In this document: one piece after another, positions 26,151-40,893 of the stretch
Layout: every line of letters starts with the position of its first letter
Numbering within the stretch: the stretch's first letter is position 1
From: Physcomitrium patens
Taxonomy: Eukaryota; Streptophyta; Bryopsida; Funariales; Funariaceae
Direction of reading: 5' to 3'
Assembly (NCBI RefSeq): GCF_000002425.4
Contig: NC_037276.1
Span: forward strand, 64,216-128,215
Length of the DNA: 64,000 nt
Translations under genes and position numbers: made by a program
The notes under the pieces: generated by a model
Seen by the model: the letters and a program-made list of their open reading frames with translations, nothing else
Database searches by the model: none
What the model was told of the DNA's origin: nothing

Positions 26151-27107
26151 AGTCTTGACAGGGTGCCAATTTTGCTTCTTTGGGCAATTTCCAACCTTGT
26201 GACCTTCTTCTCCACAGTACAAACATAACCCTTCCTCCATACGCCGTTTCTTCTCTGTTGGAGTAAGAGATCAGACACGTGCCGTGTCGATTTGCATGTC
26301 TGTTACCTCCGAATGTGAGTTTAAGCTATTTGCAGACATAGTCACGTCGTAACGAGTCATTTGGTGTCTTGGACGTTGGTCTTGGCGACGCTGAAATAGT
26401 CGGTTGTCACACTTTACAGCTTGGCTAATAGCTTCGTTGAGCGTTTGAGGATCAGGAAGAGATAACAGCAAGTCCTTCACATCATCCTTCAAGCCCCAAT
26501 AAAACTGACTCACCAACGCCTCTTCACCCCAATTAATGTCACTTGCCAATTGTCTGAAATCCGAGGCATAGACTGATGCAGAGCGTGTTCCTTGTCGTAG
26601 CGATCGGATCTTTGTTGTAGCCCATCGAACTTTATCATGCTCGCCAAATGCTTCTGCAAACGCCTCCAAGAATGTTTCAAAGGTTCTCAGGATTGGCGAT
26701 CGCTTCTCGAACAAGGGAGTAAACCAAGACAGAGCTTGTGCTGTAAGCAAGGTTCCAACAAGCCCAACACGTGCTTCCTCCGTCGGATAACGTTCGGGCT
26801 GTAAAATTGTTATCAACCTGATTTGGTTGACAAAACCTCAAAACTTGGAACGAGTTCCATCAAACTTATCCGGAAGACTAACTCGAGGCTCCTTTCGTTG
26901 TAGGACTACTCGATCTTGTTGAAATGGAGGTAGAACTGCTTCTTCTGGCGCAGAAGTTTGAGGCTGATATGCTTTAGATGGCACTATCCCAGATGCTCCA
27001 TTGTTATGGAGTCCTACCATGACTCCTTCGATCTCTGTTGTCCTATGTGACAACGAGGCAAGAGCATTTATGATGGCGTCTAGTTTGGATTCCAAACTTT
27101 CAGCCAT
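26106..27107 (-). pseudogene. gag of element A with CCHC zinc knuckle
   Basis: Starts at 27107 with MAESLESKLDAIINALASL, followed by the PRVSLPDKFDGTRSKF motif that begins the gag domain. The capsid-like part (LTAQALSWFTPLF, ASDFRQLASDINW, LPDPQTLNEAISQAVKCDN) follows. The knuckle CLYCGEEGHKVGNC at 26184-26225 matches C-x2-C-x4-H-x4-C and would bind RNA. Two stops interrupt: TGA at 26838, where element B has CGA, and one near 26268. The gag frame ends at a TAG at 26106, after the start of the overlapping pol frame. Confidence 0.9.
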
Positions 27108-27374
27108 TTTAACGTCTTAACCTTCGGCTAACCTTCAGAAAGAAGAAAAAAGAGTTTTGACAAGAGGACAATATTGGTTCAGAGGAGAGTACTCCGCAAC
27201 CTCTAAAACGCCTTAAGACTCCAAGATGAGGGGTAATCCACTCTCTCCAAGAAGAATAAGGCTCCAATATTGAGAAAGAAGAGATATCAGTTTAGAGGAG
27301 GGTAATCCGCAACCTCTAAAACACTAGCACACCTTCAAGAAGAGGGATAATCCACTCTCTAACAAGAAGGAACT

Positions 27375-27387
27375 AGCTCTGATACCA
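27375..27387 (-). other. Primer-binding site of element A
   Basis: TGGTATCAGAGCT on the minus strand, complementary to the 3' end of initiator tRNA-Met. It lies 23 bases inside the 5' LTR boundary, farther than the usual few bases. Element B has a similar offset. Confidence 0.85.
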
Positions 27388-27410
27388 GTGAAAATGTAGT
27401 CTCGACAAAC

Positions 27411-27783
27411 TGTCACGGACACAAAATACAGACTTGAAATCTAACAAGAAGTTCAAGAAGAAGTGGCAGAACTAGATTAAACAGATGAGTACAAGAACAA
27501 CACCAGAAAGGTGAGCTAGAACTCCAAGAGATGTGTTGTTGAGACTGAAGAACCCTTCAGCCTCGACTCCTATATATACTACTAATTAGGAAACTTCTCG
27601 AGCAACTTCCTAGAATCTATCAAAATATTCTAGAACCTTCTAAGAATATTCTAGAACCTTCTAAGAGAATCTTTAGGGAATATTCTAAGAATCTTCTAGA
27701 ACCTTCTAAAGGAATCTTTAGAGAATCTTTAGAGAATATTCTAGAAGAATATTCGAAGAATCTTCCAATGTATGTCCATGACA
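27411..27783 (-). repeat. 5' LTR of element A
   Basis: 373 bases, TGTCACGG at the inner end and TGACA at the outer end. On the minus strand the U3 portion holds the heat-shock array, followed by a TATATATAG box (27571-27579) and a presumed R/U5. Confidence 0.93.
27571..27765 (-). promoter_or_regulatory. Heat-shock-element array and TATA box in the 5' LTR of A
   Basis: Perfect alternating units at 5-base spacing: TTC-GAA-TTC at 27628-27640; GAA-TTC-GAA-TTC at 27644-27661; GAA-TTC-GAA-TTC at 27689-27706; GAA-TTC-GAA at 27734-27746; further pairs to 27765. Heat-shock factors bind three or more such units. In the element's direction the array ends about 50 bases upstream of the TATA box, the layout seen in heat-activated plant retrotransposons such as ONSEN. 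Heat induction here is inferred. Confidence 0.8.
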
Positions 27784-27788
27784 TTATG

Positions 27789-28290
27789 TGTATATCGTGG
27801 AGAATCAAAGCACACTGCTCAACATTGTCCAAAAAAATGATGCAATCACAAAATGAGGAATATGGCTGTGAAAGAAGATAATATGTCGGAAAACGAGTTT
27901 GTCCAGCTACAACACGGACCGTGCAGCTGGAACCTTGCACAACATCTAGTAAAGGTCCTATTCTCTCTTCAGAGCCCTCTCTTTGTTTTACATTAAATAT
28001 TATTTTAGGACCTAAACATTAAAAAGTCTCTGTCTTGTTAGATTCAGGAGCCTCATCGTGTTTTTTAGATGAAGAATTTACTAAAAGACATAGCATATCT
28101 TTAGTAAAGAAAATTAAACTTGTTCATGTAGAAGTCATAGATGGTCGTCCATTGTCTTCTGGAGATATTACTCACGAAATCCTTTCTATAGAAGTAATAA
28201 TCAATAGTCATAATAGTTTTGTAGTATTTAATATCATTAGATCTCCTTCTAATCCAATCATTTTAGGTTTATCATGGTTAGAAAAATAAA
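27789..28290 (+). pseudogene. gag end and protease of element B
   Basis: After the insertion site the knuckle continues; its second Cys is changed to Arg (VYRGESKHTAQHC). The run of seven A at 27831-27837 is followed directly by a gag-frame TGA. In the -1 frame a linker follows (GKRVCPATTRTVQLEP) and then the protease with VLLDSGASSCFLDEEFTKRH and NPIILGLSWLEK. The stop TAA after the last motif is a decayed position. Confidence 0.82.
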
Positions 28291-31385
<3,095 letters not shown>

Positions 31386-31503
31386 CGACATCCATCAAAA
31401 TCAAGATAAAAACCTTCTTTATAAAAGAAACAACATCTAGGCAAGATAACATTCTACTTTCAATTCTTGTTCATAGCTTCTTTGTAGTAGTGACGCTCAA
31501 GAG

Positions 31504-31926
31504 ATGGAGAACCAACAACCAGTGGATTCGACTCAAGAGCCTTCATTTGTTGACCTGCCGGATGAGACATTATGATTGTCACAACCTTCAAGACGACGAA
31601 ATCGAGATGAAGATCTTCAAGAACGACATGTTCTTCCTCGAATAGATGGCGAGATACAACGCGTTTGGTATCACGATTTGGAAAGGGACTCCCAATGTTT
31701 GGTGATTGTGCTAGAGGTAGGAACAACTCCTGATGGTGTTCCAAATATTCTATTCGAAAGAAGTTATGAAGGCCTCAACAATAATCAAATAATTGGGTGG
31801 TCTTCCCGACTTGGTATGGGATACTATCGATGGTTGAGAGGCCCTATCAATCATCTTCGAAGAGAACAAAGATCAGATTATGTAGCAAATATAATTCGTC
31901 GCATCATAGATTTCCTCAATATATGA
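31504..31926 (+). pseudogene. Extra ORF of element B, one internal stop
   Basis: Starts at MENQQPVDSTQEPSF, hits one TGA at about 31573 and then stays open for 116 codons to 31926. The open part includes CLVIVLEVGTTPDGVP and GMGYYRWLRGPINHLRREQ and ends RRIIDFLNI. It matches the element A frame at conserved positions despite clear divergence. The stop corresponds to a CGA-to-TGA type change by inference. It lies between the chromodomain and the polypurine tract, with over 100 non-coding bases before its start. Confidence 0.72.
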
Positions 31927-31953
31927 TGACCGCTCCTTGTGGAACTCGTTCCT

Positions 31954-31967
31954 AGAAAGGGGGGTAA
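31954..31967 (+). other. Polypurine tract of element B
   Basis: AGAAAGGGGGGTAA directly precedes the 3' LTR. Confidence 0.85.
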
Positions 31968-32528
31968 TGTCACGGACATAATCATGTAAGCTAGTAATTA
32001 CATATACAAATAGATAGAAGTAAGTAAAAATAGGTAAAAGTAAGTTAATTCTATAGTATTTAATATGAAAGCTTTCTAGAAGCTTCATAGACATTGCTTT
32101 GACTTCATAGGTATCTTTGATTGACTTTTTGGATTAGAAACGTGGTCAACAAGTTGGCCATGTGCCACACATGTTATTAGCTTGAAGATCAAGCTAACTA
32201 TGTGGCCCACACATAAAAAAACTTACCTTGTAAGTCAAGGCATGTGTTCTACAAAGTCAACGCATATTGGAGGTCCTATAGAACGTTGCCACGTAGCCCC
32301 TAGTTAGATAGTATATATAGAGACAAGAGTGAAGGCTTCTTCACTCTTATCAACTCCTTTCTTGCTTCGAGTCTAGTTTCAAGGGTCTCTTGTTTCTTTG
32401 TCTTTTGGCAATAGCTATTCCAGTTTCTCTTTCAATATACATACTTGTTTATTTATATTTTGTTATCTTCCTTTGACTGAAGGCTCACTTGTCTGAATTG
32501 TTTTTTCATCAAGTTCTTATCCTTGACA
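31968..32528 (+). repeat. 3' LTR of element B
   Basis: 561 bases. It contains a perfect three-unit heat-shock element, TTCTAGAAGCTTC, at 32074-32086; the 5' LTR has lost the spacing. A TATATATAG box follows near 32310. Confidence 0.92.
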
Positions 32529-32533
32529 TAAAC

Positions 32534-34470
32534 TTGAGTATTTTTGAGGTCATTCATTTAGAAGGTGCTCACCATGTTGTGCTTTAGTTTTGTAAGATCA
32601 TCCAAATCATCATTGGTAACTATGACATTATCAACATACAAAAGAACAATGGTATAGAAGCCAGATTGGATAGTAAAATATAAATTTGGATTTTCTTTGA
32701 TTAATTAGATGGCTTGTTCTTTGAGATAGCTATCTATTCTTTCATATTATACTTGAGGTGTTTGTTGTAGCCCAAAAAGAATTTGGTGCAGTTTGTACAC
32801 TTTTTCAAAAGTATCTATATATATATATATATATTTTAATCTAAAAAGAATATGTACATATACATCTTTGGCTAGTTTTTCATTTAGAAATGTGATTTTT
32901 ATGTTAAGATGTAAGAGTCACTATTGTTTTTATGTAATAATAGCTATAACAAAGAAAATAGTATACTATCAAATAATAAGAGCAAAGATTTCAAAGTAAT
33001 TGATGTCTTCTACTTGTTCAAAGCTTTTGACTACTATGTAGACTTTGAACTTGTCAGATTTGCCATTGGATCTTGATTTGATTTTGAAAATCTGTTTGGA
33101 TAAGTTTGGAGTTTTCTTATATGTGGATCAACAAAGGACTATATTTTATTTTTGTAAATGGATTTTATTTCTTAATAAATAGCATTTCTTCACTTTGACT
33201 ATTATATAGCTTCTAAATATGATTGTATTTCAATGGCATATTTTGTGTTGACCATATAGTTGTTTCAATACTTTGTATTAGGTTGTTTGGTACAAGTAAT
33301 TATTCTATCTTGTACAATAGATACATGAGTTTCGTTGTCTACATTGTTGTTATTGTTGTTGTTATTGTTTGTATTTGATAGAGCCAAAATGGTGCTATTG
33401 ATATTGATTGAAAACTTTGCTTGATGTATTTGTTGTGCAAGTGATTCTTGTGGTGGTAGTAGTGTTGATGTTCATAACTATGTTTTGTCACATGATGAGT
33501 ATGCTAAGAAAAAGATTTCAGCATTGTTGAAGATAGCGATATGTAGCTAAACTGATTCAAATCCAATATGTGATTTATCAAAGTTAATAATGTAGTTGAT
33601 ATGAACTTTGCTGGTGGTTGGATTAAATACATGCCAAGTCTTGTTTTCATTGTTGTAGTCTAAAAAGAAACAACAATTTCTTTTATTCCCCAATTTAATA
33701 TATAAATAAGCTAGAGATCCAAATATGCAAAAATGTTCTATTAATGATATGATATTCAAGTACTTTTGTTCTAGTGTAGTTCCATTGTTTGTTCTTATGG
33801 GATTAATATTGATAAGATAATTAGTAATTTAATTAACTTAATTTTGAAGAATTTGGAACATTTGCTCATAATTACCATAGATTGGGTTCTTTCAATTATT
33901 GTATGATTTTTTTTCTTATTGACTCCTTTTTATTAAGAGATACAAGCCATTATAAATTATTCACGTATTCCATAATTGAATAAGTGATTAGTAAATGTGG
34001 TACAAAGGTACTCTCTATCTTGATTTGTTATGATGCAACAAATCTATTTTTCAATTTTGTTCTCTACTTGAGATTGAAATTCTTGAAATTTTTACAAGGT
34101 CTTGTTCTTATATCTCATGAAATACATCCAACTCTTCTTAGAATAGTCATCTATAATGGCCACATAATATTTGGAGCCACTAAGAGATAAATATTTTATT
34201 GAACTCACTAAATCAAAGTGGATTAGTTGGAATATCTTATGTGCTTTATTTTGTAATTCTTTTAGAAAGCTATGTTGATGTTTTCTTACAACCAAGCAGT
34301 TTCGACATATATATTTCATAGGTTGAAATTGTAGCAATTCCATGATTCCATGTATTTGTGATAGATGCTATAGTTTGGTATAATAGAGGTGGCTGAATTG
34401 TTTGTGACATATGTAGAGGTCCTCCTTCATAGAGATAGTATTGACTTACATATTTATTCCAAATCAAAGT
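32534..34470 (-). pseudogene. Ty1/copia element J, integrase and RT part (right of B)
   Basis: Copia order is seen on the minus strand: integrase zinc-binding and core segments near 34092-34467 (CRNCLVVRKH; IHFDLVSS; YYVAIIDDYSKKSWMYF), the post-core segment at 33547-33759 (FGSLAYLYIKLGNKRN, FLDYNNENKTWHVFNP), then RT at 32550-32810 (VYKLHQILFGLQQTP, FYTIVLLYVDNVIVTNDD, where the second Asp of YVDD has become Asn). Integrase before RT defines copia. The element is interrupted by B at 32533. Confidence 0.83.
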
Positions 34471-35914
34471 GATTACTAAGAGTCAACAATTTGATTTTTT
34501 TGAAAAATCAAAAGTTTTGTTAAAAGCTTAAAAAATGTGATAACCTTCTCACTAAGTTGTAACTTAATTTTTCAATAGTGCAATTCAAATGTATCTTACT
34601 ATTTTCTTGGTAGACAATATTTGCATCCAAACTTGTTCTTATCCCTCTACACCTCTTTAATTTTGAGACTTCTGTTAAGTCTCCAAACTTTCAATATTAT
34701 ATGGCATGTATCTTAAGAAAGTAGCATTTTAAATTTCAAAAAGATGAATACTAAAATGATGAATATTTAAAAGTAGCATACGACTTTGAGCCTCAACTTT
34801 CATAGCAATGATTTATATTCTCCAAAATTTATGTTTTGTCTTCCTTCTATTCTACTAAAAAATTAATTCTTTAATGGTTTTTATATTATTGCATTCTCAT
34901 CAACTTCTCACGTCTCTATGAAAATTTTAATCACCTATTTTGCTACTATCTTGCTACTATCTTAATTTAGAAAATTTCTTTCTAAGCATTCTCTTCTTTC
35001 AACACCTCCTATTGTTCACAATATCAGAAGCTGATTGTTATTTGCTTGATAAAATGCTAGTGGTTCTGAGTTGGTTTTCTCCAACATATTCTCTGCTGTA
35101 GTAAACCAAAATCACAACCATAATATCATGACAAATTAAGCAATTTCCGACAAGACAAGCCATGTAAACCGAGAAGCACAATCCGAAATTAAATAAGAGG
35201 GCTAGGAACCGACGGCAATGGTTGTAAAGAACAACAGAAACAAAGAAGGCGAAGGTTTAACACAAGAGAGCAAAGGGCAGACCAAACAGTAAAAAAAGGC
35301 ACCAAAAGTGACGACAGAGCACTGGGCAGACAAACATCTGGGCAGAAAGGATCACATATGCTGCGCATTTCACGCACATTTTCCAGGAATTATTGTCCTG
35401 GTTGGTAAGAGATTTTTTTTAGGTTCCCAACCTTAGACATAGTCCATCATCCATATCCAGCGTATGCGTCCCCGAGGAGGTTTCTAATAATCGGTGTTAT
35501 ATCCAGGTGCAGTACATTTATTCGGTCACAGTACTAGCACAACTCCACGTTTTCAAGGGAGGATCATCTTGTATTACAAAAATTCATAATTGCCCGAGCC
35601 ATGATCGAAGGCACAAACAAAGCTACCTGGATAGCCTCTTTGCCGTCGTCTCTTTCGAAGATCCAGCCATCCTAAACTGAGTGATTTAGCACATGCAACT
35701 AGAAGAGAACATTCCTCTCCTACTGCCCCTAAGTCGCGCAGCGACTACTCCAGACAATAGAGTGTTCTGCAAGATTCGATTAGAACAAACTGTAGGCTGC
35801 TTTTTTCACATAGCCGAGTTGTGGAGGATGCAACTCTGGCTGCAAAGGAACTCCCCTACACTAAAGGAACGTTGAAGGATGAGACTGTAAAAGATATCTT
35901 TTTCTGATTGAGTG
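34471..35914. other. Remnant of J, then 3' flank of the shugoshin gene
   Basis: The first 500 bases are AT-rich and probably gag/protease remains of copia J, without recognisable motifs or a second LTR. From about 35100 the composition becomes balanced and single-copy-like, fitting the 3' UTR and downstream region of the minus-strand shugoshin gene. Short ORFs here look accidental. Confidence 0.4.
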
Positions 35915-38900
35915 CTAATGAGGTCTCCGCATTTTAGACACAAGAGAGGGCTCCTTATAAGAAATCACGCTTTCAGTCGCTCGTCGTGAAGGCCTTCCTC
36001 CATGATAAGTTATCGACGGAGGTTGGGGCTGAGGATGATCTGGTTCTTTGTGCCTACGAGGAGATTGCACTTGAGTTCGACTTAAAGAGGATCCCGACGA
36101 TGGGGCTGTGTCTGCATTGTCAAATGAGTACGTGGACCCAGGCACACTGGGCTGCCTAGCACTTTTCTTCTGCAACATTTTGAGTCCATCGTGAGAAGCT
36201 GCTACCGAAGTTTGATGAAAATATTTACATTGGAACACAAACACTGGTGAGTAGGAACTGGGGTTCACGAGACTACCTTTGTAGCCGTTTGAATTTCATT
36301 CCTTTTGGGCGAGGAGGATGGATGTGAAGCAGCACTTCGCTTAGGAGTATTGGGTCGAGCTGGAGGAGGGCTCATGTTACCGGAATTCTTGTGCATTGCT
36401 GTTGCAAGTCTTCGGTCTGAAGATTTGTTTACCTCAGCTGCGTTACACTCATCCGTAGGCGAGACCTCGCCATCTAGTTCACGATGGTGACATAATTGAT
36501 TAGCGGTCTCACTTTCCTTGAACTGGGAAGATGAATATTCCAAGAATGGATTGCTTCGAGACCGGCAAGAGATGGTGCTAGAAGTTGTCTGAGACTCAAA
36601 CTCTTCCGATAGTTCTTGCATGGGTTCTAAGTTGTTGAGATGACCGTATCGGTTATTGAATCGCTTAGTCGAGGGTGCGGAAACCGGAGCAGAAAAAGAA
36701 GGCTCTGACGCAGAAGCGGTTAGGAAGACTCATGTTAGTGATTTAGCAAATTGAGATGAAAGATGTGCTAATACTTAAGAAACTTTAGACAATGAGTGCC
36801 GACCAGTAAGTAAATACCTCTGATGACAAAAACCAAACTTACATGTATCTTAAGTTATGGACTAAAGGAGGAACAAAAACGTTAAAAACTTTAAGCAGAT
36901 TTTAAATCTAAGTCATACTATGCTCATAAAATATTTTGTTTCTTTATCACATGTATTCCGTACTGGCAGGAAGGTTTCATCGACAGAAACCTTTTCGGAA
37001 ATTCCACCTCCACACAGGAAAAGAGAAATCATCACCTGAAAAGAGTAAGGAAGCGCCATCATCTTGTCTAGTTTTTGACCTTAACGAACCGTCTTTTGGA
37101 GTCATTGCACACGTCCTCTGCCGCTGACTACCTCTGTAATAAAGTCGCACTAATTGTCAATGTGAACCATCAATCTGAGGAGCAATGGCAAACATGTAAA
37201 GCAGTAGGCCAGAAGAGACGTGTGAAGCAGGTGAATAATACAAGTACGAATAATAGCTAAAATTCAAAAACTCTACTAGCAAGATATTTCGAGAACTCGT
37301 TTCCTTATTATCAGAATTGCGGCGAGATATGGATGGACCCAACTAGGCCCAATGCAGTCAAGAAAAAGTAGCGCTAAATTTTGGCATTTTCAAGTGTGCT
37401 TAAATCTGTTTTACCTTGAGGTGACAGTAGTAGTGTCGAGATAACTTGCGGAATAAGTGTTTTTAGGACAATCCTGGATGTCTGGTTCAAGAGCCACTGC
37501 ATAAGATAAAGTAATTCTCGAGTAGCAGTTGTTGAAGACAGAAGATCTTCAGTAAAGTTGTCAGCTTCAGAATATCAGAAAACGAGAGCGCACAACGCTT
37601 ATACATGAAGGCTGGCGCTGACAGGAAAAGAAAAGAAAATATTTTAGTTCTTTTAAATTAAAATAAATTTTCAACTTAAAAAAGTCCAAGAAGTAATCAC
37701 CATTTATCATTGATCTGCGTTGTGCAGAACTATTCGTTGTGCGGCGTGTAGTAGTAATTGAATTCTTGTCTGTGTCCATCAGATCATAGGAAGCCTGGAT
37801 GATAAAAGAAGCGCATCAGCAACTAACCAAACTCCTTGAGTACATAAGGTTCCTTGTACTTACATATTCGTGAACTAGTAAGTGTGCTCTGTAAGAAGCT
37901 CAGGTCATACACATACAACACGATGAGATGCAGTAAGATGATTGAACCCGACGACGAAACCGTTCCAAATTTAGGATAGTATACCTTCAAATTCATCTCT
38001 TCACTGACCCTTTTCAGCTGCTCTTGCGTCTCTGTAAGTCTCATCTGGGCAGGACGCCGCAAACAAATGAAACAACCGACTCTTGGAAGCGTCAGCGCAG
38101 GCAATTGAAACCTTTCAGAATGTTAAAATCATAAATAATCGTTATTCACGCAGTCTCTATTTTCAGTGGTGATAGAGAACTGCCGTGAGAGTCTGTTGAG
38201 AAGTTCATGCGAACATACATCGAGATTAGACACGTCATTACAAATAGATAATAACAGTTCTCCTGTATCAGGGGCTTACTTGAAAGAAGAAAAAAGTCAG
38301 CGGAAAACGGTAAGAAAATTCACCTCGAGCTCACTTTTGTTAAGTCTGTAAACAAGGGTCATTTGAGTGTACTCATGATGCAACAGTTTAAGCTGCACGA
38401 GTGGTTATATTGTTAGCAACAGATTACAAACCGTCAGAAAGTAATAGGCCGAGGAAACACCAATTATAGAAGAAGTGACCAATTGACAATGAGATGAATA
38501 TCTGGAAGAGCAGCATTTAATGCATTGAAGATGAGGTACGTACTTGGTCACGTACATTGCTGAGCTCCTGTCAGAAAGAGTAACAGGAACATGGAACACA
38601 CGGGAAAGTGTTCTATCAAATATGTCAAGGAAATTCTCATCTCCTCTCTTCTCTATAAAAATCAGCTAGCAGTACCTCAATTCACTTCAGAAGGGCTCAA
38701 CTCACAGAAACCAAAGTGGGTCAAAACTTATGAGGTGGAAGAGCACTCTGCAGACGTAACATATGGAAATTCTTCATCTTCTCTGTTGTAAAAGAAATAA
38801 CGTGGAGCCTAATCGAAATCTACATATTAACCTATTTAAACACAAGCAGTGATGAGTGGGAGTAAACAGAGCTTTCCATAGTAGAGGGAAATAGGAGAAG

Positions 38901-40123
38901 AGTAAACCTTCGAGAGGCGGGTATTAAAGCCGACAATCTCCTCGTTCTGCTGAGACCGCTTGCAAATATTGGTGTAAAAATCTCTTTGAATTTTAAACAT
39001 GAACAGCCTTTGCGATTCTATCCCCTGACTGTATAAATTGGTTAAGGTTTGGGGCACAACTGTTATTGTAATCGTCACCAAATATCATAAACTGTATGCA
39101 AGTGCCTCAATGTCAACTCTTGATGCAGGGAGGTTCTGTTCTCCATTCATAACCTTCTTTGACCACTAATTTGTAATCAATTTCGACGCAGGGGGTTTTA
39201 AAAAGCTATGAGTAATTTTACTACAACCTGACGCCTGACACTCCACACCATCAGTTCTGAATCTCGATGAGGACCAAACAAGTAATTTCCTGCGTTTCCG
39301 TTATGACATGCCTTCGTGTACACTACAGGTCGAGCGGATTTCAAGATGTCATCGGCACAAACCCAGGAATCTTAGAGAAAGGAAGTGGATACTCTTTTTC
39401 AGCAATGACCACATCCTTCTCAGCGTTGATCTGCAGCAGCTTCTTAATCTCCTGCTTTTAACAAGAATGATGATTAGTTCCATGACCATGCAAAGACCCA
39501 TCCTTAGCTCATCAGTTTCCCCATAGTTCAGTCTTCATACTACCATTAACTTCCTAAAAGATACATATTTTTGATTGAAGGAAGTACAAATCCATTAAAG
39601 AAGGGCGCCCAACGTTTAAGAAGTTGCTCACGTGGCAGAATTTTCACCTCAACCAATTGGCTCCCAGTCTTAGCATGCTGGGAACAACGAAACAGGAGAA
39701 ACTTTTCAGGAAAAATTAAATCCATATGGAAACCCGGATGTGTTCATAATCTAAGTATAATTGTATCCTTGAAGTCAAAGATGCAATTCTACATGTGATC
39801 TGGTGATAATTTGATGTCTATATCTACGAATACCCGAGGAAATGAAAAGTCACAACACTCAACTCTTTTAACCACCTAACCATTTGAAAACTTCTGTAAT
39901 TTAAAGCAAGTCAGTTACAGTGAGCGATAGTAGCGAAGAACGGGGCAGATTCTGCGTTAATCACCTGTTGCAGTTGCAATTCGCTGTTGCTGCACATGTT
40001 CTTCACAGGTTCATTCTCGTTGGACCAGCTGCTGCTATTGACAAGATTGGTGATGTTTGACAGCCGGTGTCTTAGCGAGGGCGTAGTTCCCAAAGCTTTT
40101 CTCCCCCTCTTTTCCTCCGCCAT
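35915..40123 (-). CDS. SGO: Shugoshin, cohesin protector, ten exons
   Basis: Exons in coding order: 40123-39965, 39451-39393, 39028-38908, 38392-38324, 38044-37985, 37794-37701, 37496-37415, 37133-37036, 36704-36277 and 36169-35915. All introns are GT-AG, phases agree, and the product is 474 residues. Shugoshins recruit PP2A to centromeric cohesin and protect it from separase in meiosis or mitosis. The N-terminus has SLRHRLSNITNLV (residues 16-28), the plant SGO start motif. Exons 2-5 encode a coiled coil (EIKKLLQINAEKDVVIAEK; LKLLHHEYTQM), the expected PP2A-binding part. The middle is polar and low in order. The last 27 residues hold the basic SGO motif: GRPSRRATESVISYKEPSL then KMRR, which binds phosphorylated histone H2A. 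Exon 2 could start three bases earlier, adding a Gln. No stop or frameshift was found, so it looks functional. Confidence 0.9.
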
Positions 40124-40856
40124 TACTTCACAACTTCCAATATTTGCGGATCTACAAGTTGACGCACTTCAGTATGTACCTGTCCGTCTCTGCGTGAACA
40201 AGTATCCAACACAGGTGTACATAACCAAAGTTCAAGGAGTAAGGAAGATACAAGACAAGAAGTGAACATACAAATACCGGGTGGCAACAAGTGTTTACAC
40301 TATAACTAGAAGAAACTGTGAGGATAGGAGCAATTGGTTAGCCGAATAATGTATTACACGTGAGGAGAATTCTGTGTAGTCTAGGCAAGTTATACATTAT
40401 ACTCCCAGTGAAATGAAACCAAAAAATTAACGAAGATGTAGAGCGCGATGAGCTCAAGAAAAATTTCTCAAGAAGACATGCTTTTAGTAACACGTGGTGA
40501 GACCACTCAAGTGATCACAGCATGCTAATTCCAAGCGATCGGAAAATGCAAGCCATTCACGAAAATTACTGCTGTCAATGCTTAAGCCAGAGAGGTCCCT
40601 GTGTTTAACAGACCTCTACTAAAGACATTGTTGCAAAGAAGAAGAAGGCATACCAAGGGCGTTTGAAAGGATTGAAGAATCAAGCTCTAAAGCGAAGGTG
40701 TGTCGAGAAAGAGCTTAATTATTGTACGCCACCTAAATTGCACCATGTAAGAGCAATTTGTGAGTAGAAACTTAAGAGAAGAATTCTCAAGAACTCCCGT
40801 TTCGTTGAGCTAAACAACAGAGGTGATTAAAGACGTAAGTAAACGTTACACCTGAA

Positions 40857-40893
<37 letters not shown>

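Larger units (their letters stand above)
21694..27783 (-). mobile_element. Chromovirus-type Ty3/gypsy element A, nearly complete
   Basis: LTRs at 21694-22105 and 27411-27783 begin TGTCA and end TGACA, and the perfect five-base duplication TTATG flanks the 6.1-kb element. On the minus strand it has a PBS, gag with CCHC knuckle, protease, RT, RNase H, integrase, chromodomain, an extra frame and a polypurine tract. Only a handful of stops interrupt it. The first about 155 aligned LTR bases show three differences, all transitions, so this is the youngest insertion in the window. It is nested in the gag gene of element B. Confidence 0.95.

Noticed and set aside
35189-35377. 62-codon ORF with hydrophobic Leu/Cys-rich sequence downstream of the shugoshin gene
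   Set aside because: No splice context, no family match, probably chance in the 3' flank.
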